A DNA stretch of 9,029 nt from the NCBI GenBank assembly GCA_009920585.1, contig RFZT01000084.1, positions 1 to 9,029 of the forward strand, read 5' to 3'. Positions 1 to 6,276 of this stretch are shown in pieces. Each line of letters starts with the position of its first letter. Position 1 is the stretch's first letter. This DNA is from a bacterium (lineage in GTDB: Bacteria; Verrucomicrobiota; Verrucomicrobiia; Chthoniobacterales; Terrimicrobiaceae). A model generated the notes under the pieces. That model saw only the letters and a list, made by a program, of their open reading frames with translations. It was not told the origin of the DNA and made no database searches. A program made the translations under genes and the position numbers.

Positions 1-693
1 ATTCGAGCTCACGAAATCCAATACCCGATCATGCAGGGTTGGGATTCCGTGATGGTGAAGGCCGATGTCGAGCTCGGGGGAACGGACCAGCTTTTCAACA
101 TCATGGTCGGTCGTGATCTTCAGCGTGAAGAAGGCTTGCCGCAGCAGGTCGCCATGGTGGTGCCCATTCTGGAGGGCCTTGATGGCCATCAGAAGATGAG
201 CAAGAGCCTTGGCAACTATGTTGCCCTCACCGATGTCCCCGCCACGATGTTTGGGAAAATAATGAGCATCAGTGATGAGCTCATGGTGCGATATTACGAT
301 GTCCTCCTCCACGAATCCATGCCCGATGGGATGCATCCGATGGAGGCTAAGAAAAGCCTCGCTCGCCGCATCACGGCTCGTTTTCACAGTGAGGAATTGG
401 CGCAAGCGGCGCTGGAGGATTTTAATACTCGCTTCAGTTCCAAAGATCTCGAGTCAGCCGACCTGCCCGTATTCGTGCCGACCGGCGCAAGAGACTTTAT
501 TTCGCTCGTTGTGGAGGCCTCTGCCGCGTGTTTTCAGGCGACACGCTCTCGTTCGGATGCCCGGCGTCTCATTGAGGGCGGCAGCGTCCAATGGCGTGGA
601 GCCAAGGTGGTCGATCCCAAATCCTCCTTGCCTGCGGGAGAGTCAGGAATTCTCAAGCTGGATAAAACCCGAGCCGTTCGAGTCGGAGCATGA
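1..693 (+). CDS. tyrS: Tyrosyl-tRNA synthetase, C-terminal part (5' end outside window)
   Basis: Class I aminoacyl-tRNA synthetase that activates tyrosine with ATP and loads it on tRNA-Tyr in the cytoplasm. The frame is open from base 1, so the N-terminal part with the HIGH signature lies upstream of the window. Visible first is the tyrosine-site core, with YPIMQGWDSV and KADVELGGTDQLFN (about bases 22-102). The ATP-binding KMSKS loop is intact at bases 193-207, in the context HQKMSKSLGNYV. The last 55-60 codons form an S4-type RNA-binding domain (SRSDARRLIEGGSVQWRG). The true KMSKS, rather than the KFGKT of E. coli TyrS, points to the TyrZ-like bacterial subtype; that inference rests on motif style. 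The stop at 691-693 is 6 nt before the next gene, so the two are probably co-transcribed. Identification is firm; only the N-terminus is unseen. Confidence 0.96.
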   Translation: MRAHEIQYPIMQGWDSVMVKADVELGGTDQLFNIMVGRDLQREEGLPQQVAMVVPILEGLDGHQKMSKSLGNYVALTDVPATMFGKIMSISDELMVRYYDVLLHESMPDGMHPMEAKKSLARRITARFHSEELAQAALEDFNTRFSSKDLESADLPVFVPTGARDFISLVVEASAACFQATRSRSDARRLIEGGSVQWRGAKVVDPKSSLPAGESGILKLDKTRAVRVGA

Positions 694-699
694 TCCCGC

Positions 700-2436
700 A
701 TGCACCCTGTTTTTTATCGGCGGAGATTCACGCCTAATTTCGGTATCGGAAAAGGGCGTTTTTACAGGCTGATCAAATGGGGGGTCATCGTTTTTATTGG
801 ATGGGCGATCGTCTCGTTCTTTCGTTCCCAGTTGGCTCAAGCGGAAGCGCAACGGTATTCCGATCTTGCCGTGCAGCAGCTCGCTGCAAACAAAATGCAG
901 GAGGCTCGTGCCAGTGTGGTTTTAGCACTGGGTTCCTACCCCGAGCACGTTGATGCCTCGCGTTTGCTGGCTCGTATGCTCGATGCCGAGGGGGATGCTC
1001 GCTCGACATACTACCACACCGTTGTCACGAAATCCCGCCGAGCGTCGATAGAGGATTTTAAAAATCTAGCCAAAGTCCTCGTCAAATATGACGACTACAG
1101 TGGAGCGCAAGTGGTCGCCGAGCACATCGCGAATCGATGGAAAGAGCCTGCCTACCCGCATTTGATTAAGGCCGAATCTTGCGCAAAACAGGGCGAGGTC
1201 TCCGCTCAGGAAAATGAACTTCGATTGGCATTGGAGGTGCAGGAAAACCAGGCCACGCTTTCTGCTCTCATCCAATATTTGATGAGCCAGCCCGACTTGC
1301 TGCCCGTTCACGCCCTAGAAATAGACCGACTCTTGCAAAAGATGGCCAAATTCAACGATGCGCATGGGTTGGAGGCACTTCGTTTGGGGCTTGTGACCCC
1401 CGGGCTTGTTAAAAATGATCGCATGAAGTGGATTGAGCAGTATCGCTCCCATCCCGCTGCCACCTCCGAATCGCTTCTGCTGGCCGATGAACTCCAAACG
1501 CTGATAGATCCGTCCGCCCGCGAGAGGTTGATTCAAGCCCAAGTGAAGCGTGCGTTGAATCTCCGTTTTGATCAAAGGGAACCCGTCATTCGCTGGATGC
1601 TCAAAAATGACCAACCTGAGGCGGCGCTTGCGATTTTGCCGCTACCGGAGGCTATCCAATCTCGGGAGACGTTTCTCCTTTGGATCGAGGCGGCATCCCG
1701 AAGCAATCGTTGGAACGAAATCGATGCCGCTCTTCGGAATCCGGAGAACCCTCTTGCCGCCTACGACACTCTACCGTTTCTGGCGCAATCCCTCAAAATG
1801 CGCGGGGATTCTGCGAATGCGGACACTCTCTATCGGAAGGCGATTGCACTTCACGAGTCTCATCCTGAGGTTACGGGTCAGATTTTCGGGCATCTCATTC
1901 TCGCGGAGGAGTGGGCGCTCGTGCAGGAAAATTTAGCCGTCCTTTTTGAAGATCCGACCTTGGCGGTTGGGAATTTCAAATCCCTTGCACTGCTTGTGAG
2001 AAATCAACGGGACTCCCAACATGTGTTAGATTTTTTGGAGGGCGCCATTAAAAGCCCCTTTTTGAAAAACGACCCGCTCGTTTTGGACTCACTTGATTCC
2101 ACCAAGCTCGTGCTCAAGATGCCAGTTTCTCTGGTTGAGTTGGAATCGAGGGCGAATAAGTACCCCAATGATGTCGCCTGCCGGATGACCTATGCGCTTG
2201 AGTTGATTTGTGAGGGACGCAAGGCCAAAGCGATCTTTGAATTGGAAAACGGAGACCACCGCGTCAACGCTGCCAACTTGGGGCCATGGCAAAAAGCCAT
2301 TTTTGCGAGTGTGCTTGCTGCCAACGATCGTTTGACGGAGGCTCAGAGCCTCGCTGCCGCGATTCCTTCAGATAGTCTCACGATTCAAGAGGCCGCCCTT
2401 TTGAACAGCTTCCTCTCTTCTTCCACGAGGAATTAA
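700..2436 (+). CDS. Membrane-anchored TPR-like repeat protein, function unknown
   Basis: A 578-residue protein I cannot assign to a named family. It begins with a short basic stretch (RRR at 7-9, KGR at 18-20), then one hydrophobic segment at about residues 24-41 (LIKWGVIVFIGWAIVSFF). This looks like an uncleaved signal anchor with the N-terminus inside and the large C-terminal part outside the cytoplasm. The remainder is almost entirely helical, with degenerate tetratricopeptide-like helix pairs. Examples are at about 48-95 (AQRYSDLAVQQLAANKMQEA and following) and around 370 (AQSLKMRGDSANADTLYRKA). No catalytic motif is visible. TPR scaffolds usually mediate protein-protein contacts, for example in envelope assembly or polysaccharide export, but nothing here chooses between these. 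The start ATG lies 6 nt after the tyrS stop, with a modest GGAG-type SD (about 685-688) inside the tyrS end, suggesting coupled translation. A hairpin terminator follows. Confidence 0.85.
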   Translation: MHPVFYRRRFTPNFGIGKGRFYRLIKWGVIVFIGWAIVSFFRSQLAQAEAQRYSDLAVQQLAANKMQEARASVVLALGSYPEHVDASRLLARMLDAEGDARSTYYHTVVTKSRRASIEDFKNLAKVLVKYDDYSGAQVVAEHIANRWKEPAYPHLIKAESCAKQGEVSAQENELRLALEVQENQATLSALIQYLMSQPDLLPVHALEIDRLLQKMAKFNDAHGLEALRLGLVTPGLVKNDRMKWIEQYRSHPAATSESLLLADELQTLIDPSARERLIQAQVKRALNLRFDQREPVIRWMLKNDQPEAALAILPLPEAIQSRETFLLWIEAASRSNRWNEIDAALRNPENPLAAYDTLPFLAQSLKMRGDSANADTLYRKAIALHESHPEVTGQIFGHLILAEEWALVQENLAVLFEDPTLAVGNFKSLALLVRNQRDSQHVLDFLEGAIKSPFLKNDPLVLDSLDSTKLVLKMPVSLVELESRANKYPNDVACRMTYALELICEGRKAKAIFELENGDHRVNAANLGPWQKAIFASVLAANDRLTEAQSLAAAIPSDSLTIQEAALLNSFLSSSTRN

Positions 2437-2460
2437 ATTTATTTTGAACGTTTGCCGTTG

Positions 2461-2493
2461 AGGGATTGTCCAACTTCAGGACGGATCCTTTTT
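2461..2493 (+). terminator. Candidate intrinsic terminator after the tyrS/TPR unit
   Basis: The stem pairs AGGGATTGTCC (2461-2471) with GGACGGATCCTT (2479-2490). There is one bulged G at 2483, two G-U wobbles and a 7-nt loop (AACTTCA). A run of five T spans 2489-2493 at the base of the stem. It sits 25 nt after the TPR gene stop and before the sigma-factor gene, where an operon end is expected. The bulge and short T-run make it moderate rather than strong. Confidence 0.5.
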
Positions 2494-2542
2494 GACTTAA
2501 TTGCTGAAGGGGGGCGTTGCGTAACTTTAATAAAACAAAACT

Positions 2543-3388
2543 ATGGCATTTGAAGACACAGATACAGGTTTCCAGTTATATCTCCGACAAATCGGAGAAT
2601 ACCCCCTTATTACAGTCGAGGAAGAGGTGGTTCTAGCTCGTCGCATTAAAAAAGGCGACCAAGAGGCTCGGCATAAAATGGTGCGATCCAACCTTCGCCT
2701 CGTAGTCAAAATCGCTCGCGATTACTCGAATTTCGGCTTGCCGTTGCTCGACCTCATTTCCGAGGGGAACATCGGCCTGATGAAGGCGGTTGAGCGTTTT
2801 GACCCTCAAAAAGGCGGCAAGCTCAGCACTTATGCAGCATGGTGGATCAAACAGTCCATCAAGCGTGCTCTGGCTAACCAAAGTAAAACCATCCGCTTGC
2901 CCGTGCACCTTGTGGATAAAATCGCGAAGCTGCGCCGTGTTTCTGCCCAATTAACAGAGGAACTCGGGCGCGAACCCAGCGACTTAGAGCTTGCCGAAGA
3001 GGTCGGTATGGCTGAAGCCAAAGTCGCCGCGCTGAAGAGCGCAGCGATCCGTCCCACCTCGTTGGACCAGCCCATCAGTGATGACGACTCGACCGCTTTG
3101 GGAGACATCATTGGCGACGATCAAGCTTTTGATCCTTATGAAATCCTTCGCGACAAAGATCTTCGCGATGAAGTGGGCGACTTGCTCGATGTCTTGGACG
3201 ACCGTGAGCGCAAAATTATCAATTCTCGATTCGGGCTTGATGGTCAAAAGAGCAAGACACTCGAGGAGGTCGGTGTTAAGTTTGGGGTGACGCGTGAGCG
3301 CATTCGCCAACTCCAAAACATTGCACTCCGAAAGCTACGCCGCGCATTGAGCAAAAAAGAACGCTCCAAAGCCGATTCGCCAGCTTAG
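2543..3388 (+). CDS. Sigma-70 family RNA polymerase sigma factor (RpoD/RpoS-like, no region 1.1)
   Basis: A 281-residue sigma subunit that directs RNA polymerase to -10/-35 promoters. Region 1.2 covers about residues 8-40 (FQLYLRQIGEYPLITVEEE). Region 2 is at about 45-115, with the core-binding NLRLVVKIARDY, DLISEGNIGLMKAVERFD and the -10-reading STYAAWWIKQSIKRAL. Region 3 is at about 118-200, and region 4 at about 213-267 ends in the -35-reading helix-turn-helix (TLEEVGVKFGVTRERIRQLQ). The acidic region 1.1 typical of large primary sigma factors is absent. The protein may be the primary sigma factor of a lineage with a compact form or a group-2 alternative sigma; the sequence alone does not decide, so no symbol is given. 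ATG 2543 is the only plausible start because an in-frame TAA lies at 2531. The leader is A-rich (AATAAAACAAAACT) with no SD at usable distance. It is flanked by terminators on both sides and so is probably monocistronic. Confidence 0.95.
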   Translation: MAFEDTDTGFQLYLRQIGEYPLITVEEEVVLARRIKKGDQEARHKMVRSNLRLVVKIARDYSNFGLPLLDLISEGNIGLMKAVERFDPQKGGKLSTYAAWWIKQSIKRALANQSKTIRLPVHLVDKIAKLRRVSAQLTEELGREPSDLELAEEVGMAEAKVAALKSAAIRPTSLDQPISDDDSTALGDIIGDDQAFDPYEILRDKDLRDEVGDLLDVLDDRERKIINSRFGLDGQKSKTLEEVGVKFGVTRERIRQLQNIALRKLRRALSKKERSKADSPA

Positions 3389-3420
3389 TTTTTACGATTT
3401 CTTTCATGGGTAGGTTGGAG

Positions 3421-3463
3421 GCCGGATGGTCGACGCATGTCGGCATCCGGCTTCTTCTTTTTT
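3421..3463 (+). terminator. Strong intrinsic terminator of the sigma-factor gene
   Basis: A perfect 8-bp stem pairs GCCGGATG (3421-3428) with CATCCGGC (3444-3451). Inside the loop a second short stem, CGAC (3431-3434) with GTCG (3439-3442), closes on GCAT. The stem is followed by a pyrimidine-rich tract TTCTTCTTTTTTT (3452-3463 region). It lies 33 nt after the sigma-factor stop codon. GC-rich hairpin plus T-run is the textbook rho-independent form. Confidence 0.8.
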
Positions 3464-3466
3464 ACT

Positions 3467-3490
3467 CCCGAACGTATGAGGTTCGGGTTT
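3467..3490 (+). terminator. Second, back-to-back hairpin terminator
   Basis: A perfect 7-bp stem pairs CCCGAAC (3467-3473) with GTTCGGG (3481-3487), with loop GTATGAG, followed by TTTCTATTTGTATTT. It starts 16 nt after the stem of the previous terminator, so it could act as a backup that insulates the downstream DUF4912 gene from sigma-gene read-through. Its T-run is interrupted, so it is probably weaker than the first. Confidence 0.55.
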
Positions 3491-3526
3491 CTATTTGTAT
3501 TTAAGAAAAAGGGAGTTGCTTAAGTC

Positions 3527-3555
3527 TTGCAAGGTGGGAAAAGACCCACCACAAT
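3527..3555 (+). promoter_or_regulatory. Candidate sigma-70 promoter for the DUF4912 gene
   Basis: TTGCAA (3527-3532, 4 of 6 matches to TTGACA) and CACAAT (3550-3555, 4 of 6 to TATAAT) are separated by exactly 17 bp. They lie downstream of both terminators and about 85 bp before the ATG at 3641. The match is partial and the alternative -10 TATACC (3555-3560) would give an unsuitable 22-bp spacer. The call rests on position and spacing; no start site is known. Confidence 0.3.
3533..3550. repeat. Perfect inverted repeat GGTGGG-N6-CCCACC, possible operator or 5' UTR hairpin
   Basis: GGTGGG (3533-3538) and CCCACC (3545-3550) are exact reverse complements around AAAAGA. The element fills the spacer of the candidate promoter, which is where a dimeric regulator could bind. 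If transcription instead starts upstream, the same sequence would form a GC-rich hairpin in the leader. There is no T-run, so it is not a terminator. No known operator consensus was recognised. Confidence 0.4.
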
Positions 3556-3628
3556 ATACCCTGTTACGCTGGATATCGGACTTGCATACCCCAGAGATCG
3601 TCATTAAGAGAAGGACCACATTCTTAAC

Positions 3629-3633
3629 GGAGG
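3629..3633 (+). promoter_or_regulatory. Shine-Dalgarno site of the DUF4912 gene
   Basis: GGAGG lies 7 nt before ATG 3641, an ideal spacing, and fixes the start of the gene. It is the clearest SD in the window. The sigma-factor, xerC, dnaJ, serS and tilS starts lack one at a normal distance. Confidence 0.7.
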
Positions 3634-3640
3634 CCAAACT

Positions 3641-5344
3641 ATGATCAGCAAAAAAGAAACGCCGGGCAAAAAGCCCAAGCCAGTTCGTCAAGCAGCAACA
3701 CCCAGCTCGACGGCAAAGATGGCGTCCCCAGCATCCGCTAAGAAGAAAACATCTTCGGCTTCGCGCGCTTCAAAAGAAAATCTCTTTAGTGAATCCGTTG
3801 TCGCTGCCTCCTCTGAAATGGAGATCGATGGAAAGAGAATGGGAACCACAGTGAAGCCTTCCACTAAAAAAGCCGCTGAGCCTTCAATTTCGATTGATGA
3901 TCTTGGCGCTCTCCCGCGCAGCTATGGCGATAATTCGATTTTCTTGGTGGCGCAGGATCCACACTGGCTCTTTACCTATTGGGATATCGATATTTCACGG
4001 CATCCCGGTGGGCCCTGCCATCTCCGAGTCGAATCAGGAGGAGGAATGATCGAGCAGGAAATCGAAGTCCCGTTTGAAACGCGGAATTGGTATATTCCCG
4101 TTAAGTCCGCGGGGGAGAGTTATGCCGTGGAGATCGGGTTCTATCGTTCGAAGCAATGGAATGTCATTGGCCGCTCGGGCATCGTGGCTACCCCGCGCAA
4201 CAGGATTTCGGAATCGAACCAGTTTGATTTCGCCACGATCCCTCTCCATCTCAGTTTCCACAAACTCGTGCAGAGCATCGAGCGTTCGTTTTATAGGGAA
4301 AACAAGGCGGGAGCTGGCCACCTCCACTCCGGTGGCGTTCAGCCTCAGCAGGCAAAGGTGGCATTCCCGCTGGAGGAAAAGGAGCGAGGCATTTTGACGG
4401 CTCTTCTCGGGAGTGCATTTATGGAAAACCTTTCCAGTGTGTCGATGAGTTCCGAGGACCTACATGCCGCTATACACCACATTCTCAACGAACGTCTTGG
4501 ATCAGGAGAACTGCCCGAGACCATCGCCCGATTGCAACTCGGACAGGCAGAAAGCAGTCTCTTTAGCGCGTTTTCGCAACTCAAACAGGAACTCACATCC
4601 TCCTCCTCGAATGTGAGCTCCGCTGGATTGGTTGAGCGCATGTCATTTGGCCTCACCAGTTGGGTCGCTGCGGCATTATCGAGCTGGAGTGGCGCAGCAC
4701 AAGGCAGTTGGAGCGGTGCTGCACAAAGTAGTTTTGGAGCGGCGTCTCAGGGTAGCTGGAGCGGTGCGGCTGAAGGTAGCTGGGGAGCAGCAGCGCAGGG
4801 GAGTTGGAGTGGTGCAGTCGAAAGCAGTTGGGGTGCAGCGGCCGAAAGTAGCTGGAGTTCAGCTGTGGAGACTTTCGCATCTGGACCGGTTTCAAGTTCT
4901 TGGAATTCGGGGATGGAGACGAGCGCATCGGGATTATCGGCATCTTGGAACACGCTTAGCAGTTGGCTGGAATCTACCAGTGCCTCTTGGAGCAATGCGG
5001 TTCTATCAAGCTGGTCAGAAGCTGGCTTATCCAGCCTGGAGCAATTGACTTCAAGTTGGGAGAACGCTTCGAGCAGTTGGGGTGCCTCGGAGAATTCCTC
5101 ATCATTTTCGAATGCCGTTCCAAACGAGTTCAGCGGCGAAACTCAGATCAGCTTGAGTGGAAGGACGCATCCGCAGGCGAGTATTCAAATTGATGGATGC
5201 CAAGTTCCCGTGCGAGCCGACGGATCATTCGAGCACCAGATCGTGCTCGGGCCAGATCGCAGGGAGGTTCCGATCCTCACAACAGGCCCCGGCGGCGGTC
5301 GCCCGCAAACGTCAACGATCCTTCTGCAGTCAGAAAAATTCTGA
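3641..5344 (+). CDS. DUF4912 domain protein with Trp/Ser octapeptide-repeat tail
   Basis: A 567-residue protein in four visible parts. Residues 1-80 are a Lys/Ser/Ala/Pro-rich, presumably disordered basic tail (KKETPGKKPKPV, ASAKKKTSSAS). Residues about 88-205 look like a DUF4912 domain, with the typical LPRSYGDNSIFLVAQDPHWL and FTYWDID and then a beta-rich stretch. Residues about 245-330 are helical and carry no recognised motif. Residues 340-411 are nine tandem octapeptides of SWSGAAQG type, continuing in degenerate SW-spaced form to about 487. The last 70 residues (from ISLSGRTHPQASIQIDG) look like a small Ig-like or carbohydrate-associated beta domain. No signal peptide or membrane segment is evident. 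The molecular function of DUF4912 is unknown; in other genomes it is, from memory, often near alpha-glucan genes, but none are seen here. Start is fixed by GGAGG 7 nt upstream. The stop lies directly at the expected xerC start, suggesting coupled translation. Confidence 0.85.
   Translation: MISKKETPGKKPKPVRQAATPSSTAKMASPASAKKKTSSASRASKENLFSESVVAASSEMEIDGKRMGTTVKPSTKKAAEPSISIDDLGALPRSYGDNSIFLVAQDPHWLFTYWDIDISRHPGGPCHLRVESGGGMIEQEIEVPFETRNWYIPVKSAGESYAVEIGFYRSKQWNVIGRSGIVATPRNRISESNQFDFATIPLHLSFHKLVQSIERSFYRENKAGAGHLHSGGVQPQQAKVAFPLEEKERGILTALLGSAFMENLSSVSMSSEDLHAAIHHILNERLGSGELPETIARLQLGQAESSLFSAFSQLKQELTSSSSNVSSAGLVERMSFGLTSWVAAALSSWSGAAQGSWSGAAQSSFGAASQGSWSGAAEGSWGAAAQGSWSGAVESSWGAAAESSWSSAVETFASGPVSSSWNSGMETSASGLSASWNTLSSWLESTSASWSNAVLSSWSEAGLSSLEQLTSSWENASSSWGASENSSSFSNAVPNEFSGETQISLSGRTHPQASIQIDGCQVPVRADGSFEHQIVLGPDRREVPILTTGPGGGRPQTSTILLQSEKF
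4658..4873 (+). repeat. Nine tandem 24-nt units encoding an octapeptide SWxGAAxx
   Basis: Reading in frame, units start at 4658, 4682, 4706, 4730, 4754, 4778, 4802, 4826 and 4850. They encode SWVAAALS, SWSGAAQG, SWSGAAQS, SFGAASQG, SWSGAAEG, SWGAAAQG, SWSGAVES, SWGAAAES and SWSSAVET. Each begins Ser-Trp (Ser-Phe once). Codons vary between units (AGC/AGT for Ser, GGC/GGT/GGA for Gly, GCA/GCG/GCT for Ala), so the repeat is kept at protein level more tightly than at DNA level. SW-led units with looser spacing continue to about base 5100. Confidence 0.85.
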
Positions 5345-6276
5345 AACGCGCTAATTCCAAAAAACTGCAAGCCAGCGGTCCAGTTCGCCCGGATCGTCAC
5401 AAGGAGGAATTCCTGCGCTATCTCGAGGCGGAAAAGAATGTTTCCCCTCATACCATTTCGGCTTACAGGACCTCGATAGAGGCCTTCCGTGCTTTCCGCC
5501 CTACGTCCGCATGGACTGAAGTTTCTGCGGACGATTACCGTGCATGGATGCTGGAATTGATGAAGCGCGGAATGGCCCGCGCGAGCGTGAGGTTGAGATT
5601 CGCCTCGCTGCGGGCTTTTCATGCCTTTCTGCTCCTGCGTCGGGTGGTTGCGCGGAACGTTCTAGTGGATGTTTTGTTGCCCAAAAAAGAAAAACAACTC
5701 CCTCGCTTTTTAACAACGTCACAGGTCACAAATCTTGTCGAGGCCCCCGCCAAGCATGAGAAAACCAAGCAAGCGCCGGTTTGGATGGCGGCTCGTGACA
5801 TGGCGATCATCGAACTTTTTTATTCCACTGGCATGCGTCTCTCGGAGCTAGTCGGTTTGGATGTCGGGGATGTGGATCCAATCAGCGAGACGGCGCGTGT
5901 GATGGGCAAGGGAGCGCGCCAAAGGGTGTGTCCGGTCGGCGGGCCAGCTCTGGAGGCCATTTCAAAATACCGTCAGGCCGCGCGTATTCTTAGTGGACCG
6001 CTCTTTCTTAATAAATCGCGTCGCCGGATTACTTCCCGCGCCGTCAATTCCCTGCTGAAACTGAGGCTCCTGCAAGCCGGGTTGTCCGCGGATCTCTCGC
6101 CACACAAATTGCGTCACAGTTTTGCAACGCATCTCTTGGACAACGGTGCGGACTTGCGAAGCGTGCAAACGCTGCTTGGGCATGCCAGTCTTTCCACCAC
6201 GCAGATTTACACCCACGTCACGATAGAACGATTGAAGGCGGCCTATTTGTCAGCCCATCCTCGATCAGAAAACTAA
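5341..6276 (+). CDS. xerC: Tyrosine recombinase XerC/XerD (chromosome dimer resolution)
   Basis: Site-specific tyrosine recombinase that resolves chromosome dimers at dif sites, normally with a Xer partner near the FtsK translocase at the septum. The N-terminal core-binding domain is FLRYLEAEKNVSPHTISAYR and following, from base about 5410. The catalytic domain carries the full active set: Arg in TGMRLSEL (codon 5836), Lys in MGKGARQR (5908), HKLRHS with His 6103 and Arg 6112, His in LLGHASLS (6181), and nucleophile Tyr in TQIYTH (6208). The ending AYLSAHPR favours XerC over XerD, but this is not certain. The start is unresolved. No ATG, GTG or TTG occurs in frame between 5197 and the conserved region. 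ATG 5197 would overlap the DUF4912 gene by 148 bp and add an Arg-rich tail with no family resemblance. CTG 5341 or ATT 5338, at the upstream stop, gives about 311 residues, the normal Xer length, and is used here tentatively. The 3' end overlaps dnaJ tail-to-tail. Confidence 0.88.
   Translation: MKRANSKKLQASGPVRPDRHKEEFLRYLEAEKNVSPHTISAYRTSIEAFRAFRPTSAWTEVSADDYRAWMLELMKRGMARASVRLRFASLRAFHAFLLLRRVVARNVLVDVLLPKKEKQLPRFLTTSQVTNLVEAPAKHEKTKQAPVWMAARDMAIIELFYSTGMRLSELVGLDVGDVDPISETARVMGKGARQRVCPVGGPALEAISKYRQAARILSGPLFLNKSRRRITSRAVNSLLKLRLLQAGLSADLSPHKLRHSFATHLLDNGADLRSVQTLLGHASLSTTQIYTHVTIERLKAAYLSAHPRSEN

Noticed and set aside
2492..2520. TTGACT (2492-2497) as a -35 box for the sigma-factor gene
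   Set aside because: At 16-18 bp downstream there is no acceptable -10 (CGTTGC region), and the box overlaps the T-run of the upstream terminator.
4658..4873. Tandem 24-nt units as a possible CRISPR array
   Set aside because: Units are contiguous, without spacers, diverged at third positions, and lie inside a coding frame with consistent octapeptide meaning.
4632..5048. Overlapping open frames on both strands across the repeat region (for example + 4632-5048, - 4653-4943, - 4747-4995)
   Set aside because: They are by-products of the 24-nt periodic sequence, which keeps all frames in register free of stops. Their proteins are low-complexity shadows, and the sense frame of the DUF4912 gene explains the region.
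5197..5340. Arg-rich N-terminal extension of the Xer recombinase from ATG 5197
   Set aside because: It lies wholly inside the DUF4912 frame, where the sequence encodes a plausible beta domain. It has no good SD and would make the recombinase about 50 residues longer than usual.
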